From Brevundimonas sp. (GTDB taxonomy: Bacteria > Pseudomonadota > Alphaproteobacteria > Caulobacterales > Caulobacteraceae): a stretch of 64,000 nt of DNA. The translations under genes and the position numbers were made by a program. This document shows positions 1-7,402 of this stretch, piece by piece. The DNA is taken from contig SCVB01000103.1 of the NCBI GenBank assembly GCA_004296955.1, forward strand, positions 22,886-86,885. The letters are read 5' to 3'. The notes beneath the pieces were generated by a model. The model was not told the DNA's origin and searched no databases. It was given only the letters and a program-made list of their open reading frames with translations. Numbering within the stretch: the stretch's first letter is position 1; each line of letters starts with the position of its first letter.

Positions 1-1395
1 AAGGTCGCGCCCTATCTGTTCCACGGCCAGACCACGAGCCTGTGTGAGGTTTGCTACGGCCTGGTCCCGGCGAAGATCCTGATCGAGGACGACAAGGTCT
101 TCTATCAGAAGCGCTGCCGCGACCACGGGGTGCAGAAGACGCTGATCGCCGACGACGTCCCCTACTGGAAGGCCCAGAAGGACTGGCTGAAACCCGGCGA
201 CCGGCCGTTCGCGCCGCAGACCCGCACGGACCACGGCTGCCCCTGGGACTGCGGCCTGTGCCCCGACCATGAACAGCATTCCTGCCTCGCCATCATCGAG
301 GTCAATGAGGCCTGCAACCTGAGCTGCCCGGTCTGTTTCGCCGACTCCTCGGTCAAGCGGGAGGGACATCGGCCTCTGGCCGAGATCGAGACGATGCTGG
401 ACGTTCTGGTCGCGTCGGAGGGCGAGCCTGACCTGGTGCAACTGTCCGGCGGCGAGCCGACCATCCACCCGCAGTTCTTCGACATCCTCGACGCGGCCCG
501 GCGGCGGCCGATCCGCCATCTGATGATCAACACCAACGGCCTGCGGATTGCGCGCGAGCCGGGGTTCGCCGAGCGGCTGGCGGAGTATGCGCCGGCGTTC
601 GAGGTCTATCTGCAGTTCGACAGCCTGAAGCGCGAGGCGCTGATGGACCTGCGCGGGGCCGATCTGCGGGCGATCCGGGTCGAGGCGCTGGAGGCGCTGG
701 AGAGGGTCGGGCTGTCGACCACCCTGGTGGTGACGCTGAAGAAGGGCGTCAATGACGACGAGATCGCGGACATCGTCCGCTTCGCCCTGAAGTGGCGCTG
801 CGTGCGCGGGGTGACCTTCCAGCCGATCCAGGATGCGGGCCGCAACGACGGTTTCGATCCGAAGACGCAACGCATCGTCCTGACGGAGGTGCGGCGCCGG
901 ATCGCGGAGGCGGGGGTGTTCGCGCTGGAGGATCTGATCCCCCTGCCCTGCAATCCGGACCAGATCTGCATCGGCTACGGCCTGCGCGACGGCGAGCGGG
1001 TCGTGCCGGTGACCTCCCTGATCCCGCGCGAACTGCTGGTGGCGGCGGCGCCGAATACGGTGACCTTCGAGGCCTATCCCGAGCTGCAGAAGCGGGTGTT
1101 CGACCTGCTGTCCCTGTCGACGGCCCAGACCGACACTTCGGACAAGCTGTCGGCCCTGCTGTGCTGCCTGCCCGAAGCGGCCGTGCCGGAATCAGTAGGC
1201 TACGCCGACACCTTCCGCGTGGTGGTGTCGCAGTTTCTGGACCGGTTCAATTTCGACATCGGCACGGTCAAGCGGTCGTGCGTGCATTTCGTCCAGCCGG
1301 ACGGGCAGATCATCCCGTTCGACACCTACAACACCTTCTACCGGCCCGGCGCGCCGGGGGCGGAAGCGTTGGCCCGGGGGAGGGCGCCGCGATGA
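1..1395 (+). CDS. Radical SAM protein, Mj0619-like (5' end outside window)
   Basis: The open frame runs from the first base of the window, so the N-terminus is missing; 464 residues are visible. Near the start is a Cys pair (SLCEVCYG) followed by KRCRDHG, then GCPWDCGLCPDH, then the radical SAM motif CNLSCPVC (CxxxCxxC) and the SAM-binding-like LSGGEPTIHP. This order of cysteine clusters is that of the methanogen Mj0619 family, where the archaeal enzyme methylates a dihydropterin. Bacterial members are largely uncharacterised. The substrate here is inference, strengthened slightly by folB and a folM-like gene nearby. The stop overlaps the next start by 4 bases (ATGA). Confidence 0.8.
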   Translation, partial: KVAPYLFHGQTTSLCEVCYGLVPAKILIEDDKVFYQKRCRDHGVQKTLIADDVPYWKAQKDWLKPGDRPFAPQTRTDHGCPWDCGLCPDHEQHSCLAIIEVNEACNLSCPVCFADSSVKREGHRPLAEIETMLDVLVASEGEPDLVQLSGGEPTIHPQFFDILDAARRRPIRHLMINTNGLRIAREPGFAERLAEYAPAFEVYLQFDSLKREALMDLRGADLRAIRVEALEALERVGLSTTLVVTLKKGVNDDEIADIVRFALKWRCVRGVTFQPIQDAGRNDGFDPKTQRIVLTEVRRRIAEAGVFALEDLIPLPCNPDQICIGYGLRDGERVVPVTSLIPRELLVAAAPNTVTFEAYPELQKRVFDLLSLSTAQTDTSDKLSALLCCLPEAAVPESVGYADTFRVVVSQFLDRFNFDIGTVKRSCVHFVQPDGQIIPFDTYNTFYRPGAPGAEALARGRAPR

Positions 1396-1700
1396 GCGGA
1401 CCGGAGCGCAGAGGTCCCGTGGTCCGGTTCCTGGCCTGGCTGATGATGGCCGCCGGGGCGCTGATCGCGGCGACCACGGGCGCATGCACCCTCTATGTGC
1501 TGACCGGTCTCGCCGCGAATGGCTCCGGCGGCTATGGCTCCACCGGCGAATGGGTCTTGCTTTCGCTGGTTGTCGGGGGCGTGCCGTGTCTCATCGGCAT
1601 CGGCCTGTTCATTGTCGGCCGGAAGCTGAACCAGCCGAAAAGGTCCCTGACCGCAACCCCCGTCACGGAGCATGATGATGAACCCACGACCGGAGCGTAG
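1392..1700 (+). CDS. Small two-helix membrane protein
   Basis: A 102-residue protein with two hydrophobic stretches: one from about residue 12 (FLAWLMMAAGALIAAT), containing the motif GACTLYVL, and one near residues 50-72 (WVLLSLVVGGVPCLIGIGLFIVG). The tail is short and polar. Its ATG lies inside the stop codon of the radical SAM gene, so the two are probably translationally coupled. It resembles its downstream neighbour closely (shared G-A-C-[TS]-L-Y signature and layout), which suggests tandem duplication. No function can be assigned. Confidence 0.75.
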   Translation: MSGPERRGPVVRFLAWLMMAAGALIAATTGACTLYVLTGLAANGSGGYGSTGEWVLLSLVVGGVPCLIGIGLFIVGRKLNQPKRSLTATPVTEHDDEPTTGA

Positions 1701-1941
1701 CCCCGCCGTCGTCTTCTTCGGCTGGCTGCTGATAGGGATCGGCGGCCTGATCGCCGTCACCGCCGGCGCCTGTTCGCTCTATTTCCTCGCCGGCATGCTG
1801 GGCGGCGGCGACGGCCTCGACGGGCTGATGAGCGGGCTGGGCCTGATCCTGCTTTTCGGCGGCGTGCCGATCGCCGTCGGTCTGGCGCTGATCTTCGCGG
1901 GACGGGCGATCAGCCGGCCCCGCGTCACCAGACGGGATTGA
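1672..1941 (+). CDS. Small two-helix membrane protein, paralogue of upstream gene
   Basis: An 89-residue protein beginning MMMNPRPERSP. Two predicted membrane helices flank a Gly/Asp-rich loop, and the motif GACSLYFL matches GACTLYVL in the preceding gene. Three ATG codons stand in a row; the first has a GGAG ribosome site 5 bases upstream (1667-1670), so it is chosen. The gene overlaps the end of the previous one by 29 bases in another frame, and its own 3' end overlaps the convergent Nudix gene by 17 bases. Function unknown; probably part of the radical SAM transcription unit. Confidence 0.7.
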   Translation: MMMNPRPERSPAVVFFGWLLIGIGGLIAVTAGACSLYFLAGMLGGGDGLDGLMSGLGLILLFGGVPIAVGLALIFAGRAISRPRVTRRD

Positions 1942-2398
1942 CCTCTGCGCCGCCGAACGCTTCGGCCAGCCGGTCGCGGGTGGCGCGGTGCGCGTCGTCC
2001 GGCAGGTCGTGAGGGTCGAACCAGCCGATGTCGGCGATCTCGCCGTGGCTGGTGCGGTCGGTCAGGGCGAAGCGGTCGATGCGGTAGACCAGCACATGGT
2101 CGCCGCGGAAATGGCGCTCGTTGGCGTGGACGCTGACCAGGGCCGGGCGGCCCTCGACGATCAGGCCGGCCTCCTCGCGCATCTCGCGGATCAGGGCGTC
2201 CTCGCAGGACTGGCCGCGCTCGACGCCGCCGCCGGGCAGCCACCAGCCGTGCAGATAGGTGTGTTTGACCAGCAGGACCCGGCCCCCTGCATCCACCGCC
2301 ACGCCCCGCACGCCCAGGGTCATGCCGCGCGACGCCCGGGCGTGGGCGAAGAACAGCGGGCGGGTGAAAGGCTCGATCCGGGTGCGCCACGTCGTCAT
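1925..2398 (-). CDS. Nudix hydrolase
   Basis: A 157-residue Nudix-domain protein. The Nudix box GX5EX7REUXEEXGU is intact: GGGVERGQSCEDALIREM followed by REEAGLIV, around residues 55-80. Such enzymes cleave nucleoside diphosphates linked to another moiety, using the box glutamates to bind Mg2+. The substrate cannot be read from sequence. It lies between the radical SAM gene and the folM-like/folB pair but on the opposite strand, so any link to dihydroneopterin triphosphate removal (known for some Nudix enzymes) is only a hypothesis. Confidence 0.88.
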   Translation of the reverse strand: MTTWRTRIEPFTRPLFFAHARASRGMTLGVRGVAVDAGGRVLLVKHTYLHGWWLPGGGVERGQSCEDALIREMREEAGLIVEGRPALVSVHANERHFRGDHVLVYRIDRFALTDRTSHGEIADIGWFDPHDLPDDAHRATRDRLAEAFGGAEVNPVW

Positions 2399-2478
2399 GG
2401 GGCGACGATAAGCCCTCGTGCGTTCTTGAACAGCCGGGCCGGGGCCTTTATTGGCGGGCCTCGAACAGGAGTTCCCCC

Positions 2479-2559
2479 ATGCTGGCCCTCTACATCATCC
2501 TCGGCTTCGTCGCCGTCGTCGCCCTGATCAACTTCGTCGAGTTCGGCCGGGTTGACTGA
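2479..2559 (+). CDS. 26-residue single-helix membrane peptide (small ORF)
   Basis: An ATG at 2479 opens a 26-codon frame starting MLALYIILGFVAVVALINF and ending with a short polar tail. Nearly the whole peptide is one hydrophobic helix. An AGGAG ribosome site stands at 2466-2470, 8 bases before the ATG. Its stop overlaps the TTG start of the downstream SDR gene by 8 bases, so it could also act as a leader that delivers ribosomes to that weak start. Not recognised as a known family. A chance hydrophobic frame cannot be excluded. Confidence 0.55.
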   Translation: MLALYIILGFVAVVALINFVEFGRVD

Positions 2560-3325
2560 GGCCGCGGCCCCCGTCCGTGAACAGGGGCGCGGCGCCGCCC
2601 TGGTGACCGGCGGGGCGAAGCGCATCGGCCGGGCGATCTGTCTCGAACTGGCCGCGGCCGGTTTCGACGTGGCCGTCCACCACCGCGACTCGCCGAACGA
2701 GGCCGCGCGGCTGATCGACGAGATCTCGGCCCTAGGCCGGCGCGCCGTCGACTTTTCCGCCGACCTTTCAGACGTCGTCGCCACCCACGCCCTGGTCGGA
2801 CGCGCCGTCGAGGCCCTGGGGCCCCTGTCGGTGCTGGTCAACAACGCCTCGGTCTTCGCCGACGACCGGCTGGAGACCATCACCGGCGAAAGCTGGGCGG
2901 CGCATATGGACGTCAACCTGCGCGCGCCGGTGCTGCTGGCCCAGGCCTTCGCGGCCCAGGCGCCGGAGGGCTCGACCATCGTCAATATTCTGGACCAGCG
3001 GGTGCTCAAGCCGGACCCGCGCTTCTTCTCCTACGGCCTGTCCAAATCAGCCCTGTGGGTCGCCACCCGGACCATGGCCCAGGCGCTGGCGCCGCGGATC
3101 CGCGTCAACGGCGTCGGTCCCGGACCGACCCTGCCGTCGGTGCACCAGACCCCCGAAGAGTTCGAGGCCGAGGCGCGGGGAACGCTGCTGCAACGCGCCG
3201 GAAGCCCGGAAGCCGTGGCGGCGACCGTGCGATGGCTGGTGGACGCGGCGCTGGTCACGGGCCAGATGATCGCCGTCGACGGGGGCCAGCACCTGGCCTG
3301 GAAGACCCCGGACATCCTGGAGTAG
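2552..3325 (+). CDS. FolM-like short-chain dehydrogenase (pteridine reductase type)
   Basis: A 257-residue classical SDR. The NAD(P)-binding motif is VTGGAKRIGRAI near residues 17-28, NNAS follows near residue 95, and the catalytic Tyr/Lys are in YGLSKSALW. The pteridine-reductase/FolM subgroup characteristically replaces the usual TGxxxGIG with a TGxxKRIG motif, as here, and reduces dihydropterins such as dihydromonapterin. FolB follows after 3 bases, which supports a pterin role. The only suitable start is TTG at 2552, inside the small upstream ORF; no in-frame ATG precedes the Rossmann motif. Confidence 0.8.
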   Translation: MTEAAAPVREQGRGAALVTGGAKRIGRAICLELAAAGFDVAVHHRDSPNEAARLIDEISALGRRAVDFSADLSDVVATHALVGRAVEALGPLSVLVNNASVFADDRLETITGESWAAHMDVNLRAPVLLAQAFAAQAPEGSTIVNILDQRVLKPDPRFFSYGLSKSALWVATRTMAQALAPRIRVNGVGPGPTLPSVHQTPEEFEAEARGTLLQRAGSPEAVAATVRWLVDAALVTGQMIAVDGGQHLAWKTPDILE

Positions 3326-3328
3326 GCC

Positions 3329-3721
3329 TTGACCGTTTCCCCCCTGCCCTTCCCCGCCGCCGACGGCCCCCGCCGCGAGGGCCTGACCGTGTTCGTGCGC
3401 GGCCTGACGGTCGAGGCCGGCATCGGGGTGCATGATCACGAGCTGGGCCGGCTGCAGACCCTGGTCATCGACGTGACCCTGGAGCTGGCGCCCGCGCCGG
3501 TCGAGCGGCTGGCGGACACCATCAACTATGAGACGGTGGCCGAGGCGGCCCTGGCCATCATCGCCGAAGGCCATGTCGGCCTGGTCGAGACCTTCGCCGA
3601 ACGTCTGGCCGCCGCCTGCCTGAGCGACGGGCGGGTGCGACGCTGCACCGTGCGGATCGAGAAGCCGGGCGCCCTGGACGCCGCCGCCGCCGCCGGCTGC
3701 GAGGTGGTGCTGGCGCGCTGA
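3329..3721 (+). CDS. folB: Dihydroneopterin aldolase
   Basis: A 130-residue FolB/FolX-family protein. FolB converts 7,8-dihydroneopterin to 6-hydroxymethyl-7,8-dihydropterin and glycolaldehyde in folate synthesis. The signatures seen are the N-terminal strand LTVFVRGLTVEAGIGVHDHE, the central INYETVAE and a C-terminal VRIEKPGAL carrying the conserved lysine. The start is TTG, 3 bases after the stop of the folM-like gene, so the two form an operon. FolX (epimerase) is the main alternative because the folds are alike. folP lies about 35 kb away in the same window. Confidence 0.85.
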   Translation: MTVSPLPFPAADGPRREGLTVFVRGLTVEAGIGVHDHELGRLQTLVIDVTLELAPAPVERLADTINYETVAEAALAIIAEGHVGLVETFAERLAAACLSDGRVRRCTVRIEKPGALDAAAAAGCEVVLAR

Positions 3722-3791
3722 ACAGGCGCCCTGCGCGGTTGCGCCGACGACGAGGCGCGGTCATTACTTGGACCGGACTGAAGGATATCCG

Positions 3792-4436
3792 ATGGCCGAA
3801 CCCGGCGATCCACCCCCCACGAACGACCCCGCGAACGTCCTTGCGGACGAGCACGACGACGACCTGATCGGCTTCGCCTCGCCCGCGTCGCTGGAAGGTC
3901 GGCTGCGCCAGGAGCCGGAACCGGAACCCGAGCCGGCGCCGGCGCCGGAGCCGGAGCCTGAGCTGGAAGACGCTCCGGCCGGACCGCTCGACGAGGAACC
4001 CCTGCCGCCGGAACCGGCGCCGGTCACGGCCGAGTCCGTCTTCGCGCCGTCGCGGGAGTTCTCGACCCGCAAGCGCGGTCGTGATGCGGCCCCGGCCCTG
4101 CCCGGCGGCGGGCTCGGCCTGTACGCCGTCTACGCCCTGATCCTGTTCGCCGTGCCCACCGTGGGCGTGTCGGCGGCGATCGGCCTGTTCGCCGTCACCG
4201 GCCGCGCGGGCCCGGACGACGACCTGTCGTCGTCGCACTTCATCTATCAGCAGCGCACCCTGTGGGCGGCGGCGGTCGCGGCCGTGGCCGGGGTCATCCT
4301 GCTGGCGGCGCCGTTCGCTCTTGGCGTGCCGATCCTGTTTCTTCTCGCCCTGTGGATGGTGCTTCGCGGCGCCTCGGGCGTTTGGGCCCTGAAGTCCGGC
4401 CGGGCGATCGCCGATCCCCTTGGCTGGTGGATCTGA
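3792..4436 (+). CDS. Membrane protein with acidic Pro/Glu-rich N-terminal region
   Basis: A 214-residue protein. Residues 1-95 are cytoplasmic-looking and dominated by EPEPEPAPAPEPEPE-type repeats, followed by a basic patch (TRKRGRD). Two or three membrane segments come next: GLYAVYALILFAVPTVGVSAAI, then WAAAVAAVAGVILLAA and VPILFLLALWMVL. The start is the ATG at 3792, with AAGGA at 3781-3785. The C-terminal half resembles the next gene's product (DUF4870-type layout). 13 bases separate the two genes. No function is known. Confidence 0.75.
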   Translation: MAEPGDPPPTNDPANVLADEHDDDLIGFASPASLEGRLRQEPEPEPEPAPAPEPEPELEDAPAGPLDEEPLPPEPAPVTAESVFAPSREFSTRKRGRDAAPALPGGGLGLYAVYALILFAVPTVGVSAAIGLFAVTGRAGPDDDLSSSHFIYQQRTLWAAAVAAVAGVILLAAPFALGVPILFLLALWMVLRGASGVWALKSGRAIADPLGWWI

Positions 4437-4449
4437 CGGAGACAGACGG

Positions 4450-4869
4450 ATGGCCGAGCCCACGCCCGAACGGCTCGATGAGCCCCGCTTCCGCCCGGGC
4501 CATGAGTCCGAGGGCAAGCCGGCGGCGCTGATCGCCTGGGGCCTGTACATCCTGTCCCTGCCCAGCGCGAACCTGCTGGTGATCGTCGGCCTGATCGTCG
4601 CCTACGCCGGACGCAGCGGGTCCGACGGCCTGTCGCGCGCCCATATCGACGCCCAGATCGCGCTGTTCTGGTCGGTGTTCTGGTGGACCATCCTGCTGTG
4701 GATCGGCATCGGCGTCTGCGTCGTGGCCTTTGTCGCCGTGCCGACCCTCGGCGTGGTTCTTGTGCCGGTCGGCCTTCTGCTGGGGCTGGGCCTGCTGTTC
4801 CTCACGGTCTGGTTCACCATCAAGAGCATCATCGGCCTGTTCAACCTGCTGGGCGACCGGGCGCCCTGA
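4450..4869 (+). CDS. DUF4870-like membrane protein
   Basis: A 139-residue protein with a short polar N-terminus and about three membrane helices: AALIAWGLYILSLPSANLLVIVG, then IALFWSVFWWTILLWIGIGVCVV, then VVLVPVGLLLGLGLLFLTVWF. The pattern of an AHIDAQ segment before the second helix is typical of DUF4870 proteins. The role is unknown. The ATG at 4450 follows the upstream membrane-protein gene by 13 bases, and the two probably share a transcript. Confidence 0.75.
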   Translation: MAEPTPERLDEPRFRPGHESEGKPAALIAWGLYILSLPSANLLVIVGLIVAYAGRSGSDGLSRAHIDAQIALFWSVFWWTILLWIGIGVCVVAFVAVPTLGVVLVPVGLLLGLGLLFLTVWFTIKSIIGLFNLLGDRAP

Positions 4870-4956
4870 AACCGCCGCCCGCCGGTTTTCGGGGAACAAT
4901 CCCGAAGGCCGCCGTGTTGGCTGGGGGTCCTATCCCGACACAGGCGAGGCCCGACC

Positions 4957-5244
4957 ATGACCGACTTCCGCGACGTCCAAGCCGAGCAGCGCTTCGAGCA
5001 GGGGTTCACCGATCCGGATGGCCAGTTGCGCACCGTCTTCGCCGACTATGCCGTCCAGGGCGGGACGCGGGTGATCCTGCATGTCGAGGCCGACCCGGCC
5101 CTGCGCGGCACGGGAGCGGCGGGTCAGTTCATGCAGGCCATGGCCGAACACGCCCGGGCCGAGAAGCTCAAGCTCGCGCCGCGCTGCAGCTACGCCGTCG
5201 CATGGCTGAAGCGGCATCCGGATTTCGACGACGTGACGGCCTGA
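4957..5244 (+). CDS. Small GNAT-like acetyltransferase (YjdJ/NATD1 type)
   Basis: A 95-residue protein of the short Gcn5-like family. The acetyl-CoA-binding region is VEADPALRGTGAAGQFMQAMAEHA (the R-G-x-G-x-A turn), followed by LKLAPRCSYAVAWLKRHPDF, whose CSY and the terminal H-P-[ED] are the family signature. The substrate is unknown; relatives are often described only as N-acetyltransferase domain proteins. The upstream gap (4870-4956) shows no other feature. It converges with the SDR gene after 21 bases. Confidence 0.85.
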   Translation: MTDFRDVQAEQRFEQGFTDPDGQLRTVFADYAVQGGTRVILHVEADPALRGTGAAGQFMQAMAEHARAEKLKLAPRCSYAVAWLKRHPDFDDVTA

Positions 5245-5265
5245 CCGTCCGGTCGGACCCCGGTC

Positions 5266-6252
5266 CTAGCCGCCGCCGTAACCGCCGATGATCGGCAGAA
5301 CCTCGCCGGTGATGTAGCTCGACATCTGGGGCGAGGCGAGGAAGACGAAGGCCGGCGCGATCTCCTCCGGCTGGGCGGGGCGTTTCATCACCGTCTGCGA
5401 GCCGAATTTCGCGACCTTGTCGGCCTGCTGGTCCGCGGGGTTCAGCGGCGTCCAGACGGGGCCGGGCGCGACCACGTTCACACGGATCCCCTTCGGCGCC
5501 AGATGCGTGCCGAGCGAGCGGGCGAAGGCGTGGATGCCGCCCTTGGTCATCGAATAGTCGAGCAGATTCTCATTGCCCATGATGCCGGTGACCGAGCCGG
5601 TCATGACGATCGCCCCGCCCGGCTTCAGATGCGGAACGGCCGCCTTCACCAGGTTGAAATAGCCATAGAGGTTGGTCTTCAGGGTCCGGTCGAAATGTTC
5701 GAAGGTCAGGTCCTCGAGCGCCTCTACGTGTTCCTGGAAGGCGGCGTTGGGCACGACCACGTCGAGGCGGCCGAAGGCCTCCAGCGTCGCCCTGACGGCG
5801 GCCTCGGAAAAGGCGGGGTCGGCGGCGTCGCCCTGGAGCACGATGGCCCTGCGGCCCTCGGCCTCGACGGCCGCCTTGGTATCGGCGGCGTCCTTGTCCT
5901 CATCGAGATGGCAGATGGCGACGTCGCAGCCCTCGCGGGCGAACAGGACGGCGACGGCGCGGCCGATGCCGGAGTCGCCGCCGGTGATGATCGCGGCCAT
6001 CCCCTCAAGCTTGCCCGAGCCCTTCCAGAAGGGCGCGTCATACAGGGGCGCGGGGTCGAGAGCGGCCTCGTCGCCGGGCTTGGTCTGATGCTGCTTCGGA
6101 AAGGGCGGCTCGGGATAGGCGCGGGCGCCGGCCTGGACGGCCCCGTCCGTCTCCCCAGCCCCACCCTTCCTGGCCTTCGCATCGACGCCATCCTGAATTC
6201 TCCGTTCCTGATCGGCGATCTTTTCGGCGCGAGGTTCGAAGCGGTCGTCCAT
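5266..6252 (-). CDS. YghA-like SDR family oxidoreductase
   Basis: A 328-residue SDR with the long N-terminal extension of the YghA/general-stress-protein-39 group (residues 1-80, rich in charged residues and including PFPKQHQTKPGDE). The Rossmann motif is ITGGDSGIGRAVA and the catalytic motif YSMTKGG, with a C-terminal SSYITGEVLPIIGGYGG. These NADP(H)-dependent enzymes are usually stress-induced aldehyde or alcohol oxidoreductases of uncertain substrate. The start is taken as the ATG at 6252. The divergent DUF4126 gene begins about 90 bases away. Confidence 0.87.
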   Translation of the reverse strand: MDDRFEPRAEKIADQERRIQDGVDAKARKGGAGETDGAVQAGARAYPEPPFPKQHQTKPGDEAALDPAPLYDAPFWKGSGKLEGMAAIITGGDSGIGRAVAVLFAREGCDVAICHLDEDKDAADTKAAVEAEGRRAIVLQGDAADPAFSEAAVRATLEAFGRLDVVVPNAAFQEHVEALEDLTFEHFDRTLKTNLYGYFNLVKAAVPHLKPGGAIVMTGSVTGIMGNENLLDYSMTKGGIHAFARSLGTHLAPKGIRVNVVAPGPVWTPLNPADQQADKVAKFGSQTVMKRPAQPEEIAPAFVFLASPQMSSYITGEVLPIIGGYGGG

Positions 6253-6343
6253 GGTCAACTCCTCTGGCGGCGATGATGGAAAAGGCGATGGAGCGGTCAG
6301 GCGTTCCCGCGCATTGTTCTGTTCGACCACACGGAGCCGCCCC

Positions 6344-6973
6344 ATGCCCGACCTCGACCTGTCCTCGATCAGCGCGGCCGCGGGGCCGCTGCAGACCTGG
6401 GTCCTGCCGGCGCTGCTGGGGCTGGGGCTGGCCTCGGCGACCGGGCTGCGAACCTTCCTGCCCCTGCTGATGCTGGCGCTGGCGGCGAAGTTCGGACTGT
6501 TCGGCGTGCGGCTGATCGACCAGATGGACTGGCTGGTCTCCTGGCCGGCGATCGCAGCCCTGGCGACCGCGACCACAGCGGAATTTCTCGGCGACAAGGT
6601 GCCGGCCATCGATCACGGGCTGAACGCCATCGGCTATGTCACCCGCCCGGCGGCGGGGGCGATCGCGGCCGGCAGCGTGTTCTGGAATGTCGATCCGGCG
6701 GCGGCGGCCATCGCGGGCCTGATCGTCGGCGCGCCCGCGGCCCTGGCCTTCAACGCGGCCCAGACGGGGGTGCGGGTCGGGTCTACGGCGACCACCGGCG
6801 GCCTGGGCAATCCGCTGGTCTCGCTGGTCGAGGACGTCCTGGCCTTCGTGACCGTGATCATCGCCTTCCTCGCGCCGATCCTGATCCCGATCGTGCTGGT
6901 CATCCTGGCGGTCATCGTGTTCCGGCTGGCCCGGCGCATCCGCGACCGGGGCGAGCGGCTCCGACCGGCCTAG
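6344..6973 (+). CDS. DUF4126 membrane protein
   Basis: A 209-residue integral membrane protein with about five hydrophobic segments. The start resembles the family (ALLGLGLASATGLRTFLPLLMLALAA), and the middle carries EFLGDKVPAIDH and GLIVGAPAALAFNAAQTGVR, as expected for DUF4126. The C-terminal helix (VTVIIAFLAPILIPIVLVILAVIVF) ends in a basic tail. The molecular function is not established. Its stop overlaps the stop of the convergent gene by 4 bases. Confidence 0.8.
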   Translation: MPDLDLSSISAAAGPLQTWVLPALLGLGLASATGLRTFLPLLMLALAAKFGLFGVRLIDQMDWLVSWPAIAALATATTAEFLGDKVPAIDHGLNAIGYVTRPAAGAIAAGSVFWNVDPAAAAIAGLIVGAPAALAFNAAQTGVRVGSTATTGGLGNPLVSLVEDVLAFVTVIIAFLAPILIPIVLVILAVIVFRLARRIRDRGERLRPA

Positions 6974-7281
6974 AGCGAACGGCTGGCCACGGCCTTCAGC
7001 GTCTGCGCCCGGGCCGGAAGGTCGGATGCCAGACGGCCGGCCAGCTCGCGGGCGCCGACCGGATAGGCCTCGCCGCCGTCGGCGATTTCCCGGGCCATGG
7101 CCGAGGCCTGCAGCAGCAGCTTCTCCAGCGCCTCGATCTGTTCGACCGCGAGGGCCCGGGCCTCCAACTGCAGCCGTTTGACCCGGTCCGCGGTGGTCGC
7201 GGGCGCGCGCATCAGGTCGTAGACTTCCGCCTCGGCGGACACGAGACGCAGATCGGGCTTGGCAGGCTGGGTCTTGGGCAT
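6970..7281 (-). CDS. Hypothetical protein
   Basis: A 103-residue soluble protein starting MPKTQPAKPDLR. It is mostly helical with many Ala, Arg, Glu and Leu residues (RVKRLQLEARALAVEQIEALEKLLLQASAMAREIADGG), suggesting a coiled-coil or helical bundle. It belongs to no family I recognise. The ATG at 7281 is preferred over upstream non-ATG codons because the protein begins there with a clear polar N-terminus. It is convergent with the DUF4126 gene and 121 bases downstream of dusA on the same strand. Confidence 0.6.
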   Translation of the reverse strand: MPKTQPAKPDLRLVSAEAEVYDLMRAPATTADRVKRLQLEARALAVEQIEALEKLLLQASAMAREIADGGEAYPVGARELAGRLASDLPARAQTLKAVASRSL

Positions 7282-7402
7282 GTGGGGGCCTCCTGCACGG
7301 GGAAATGCAGGGCGGCGCCGCAGCGTTCCCCTCACGAGCGAGACTCAGGCGGGTTGTTTCGCCGGTGTGTCTGCTGAATCACAGGACCGGCCCGGACCGG
7401 AC

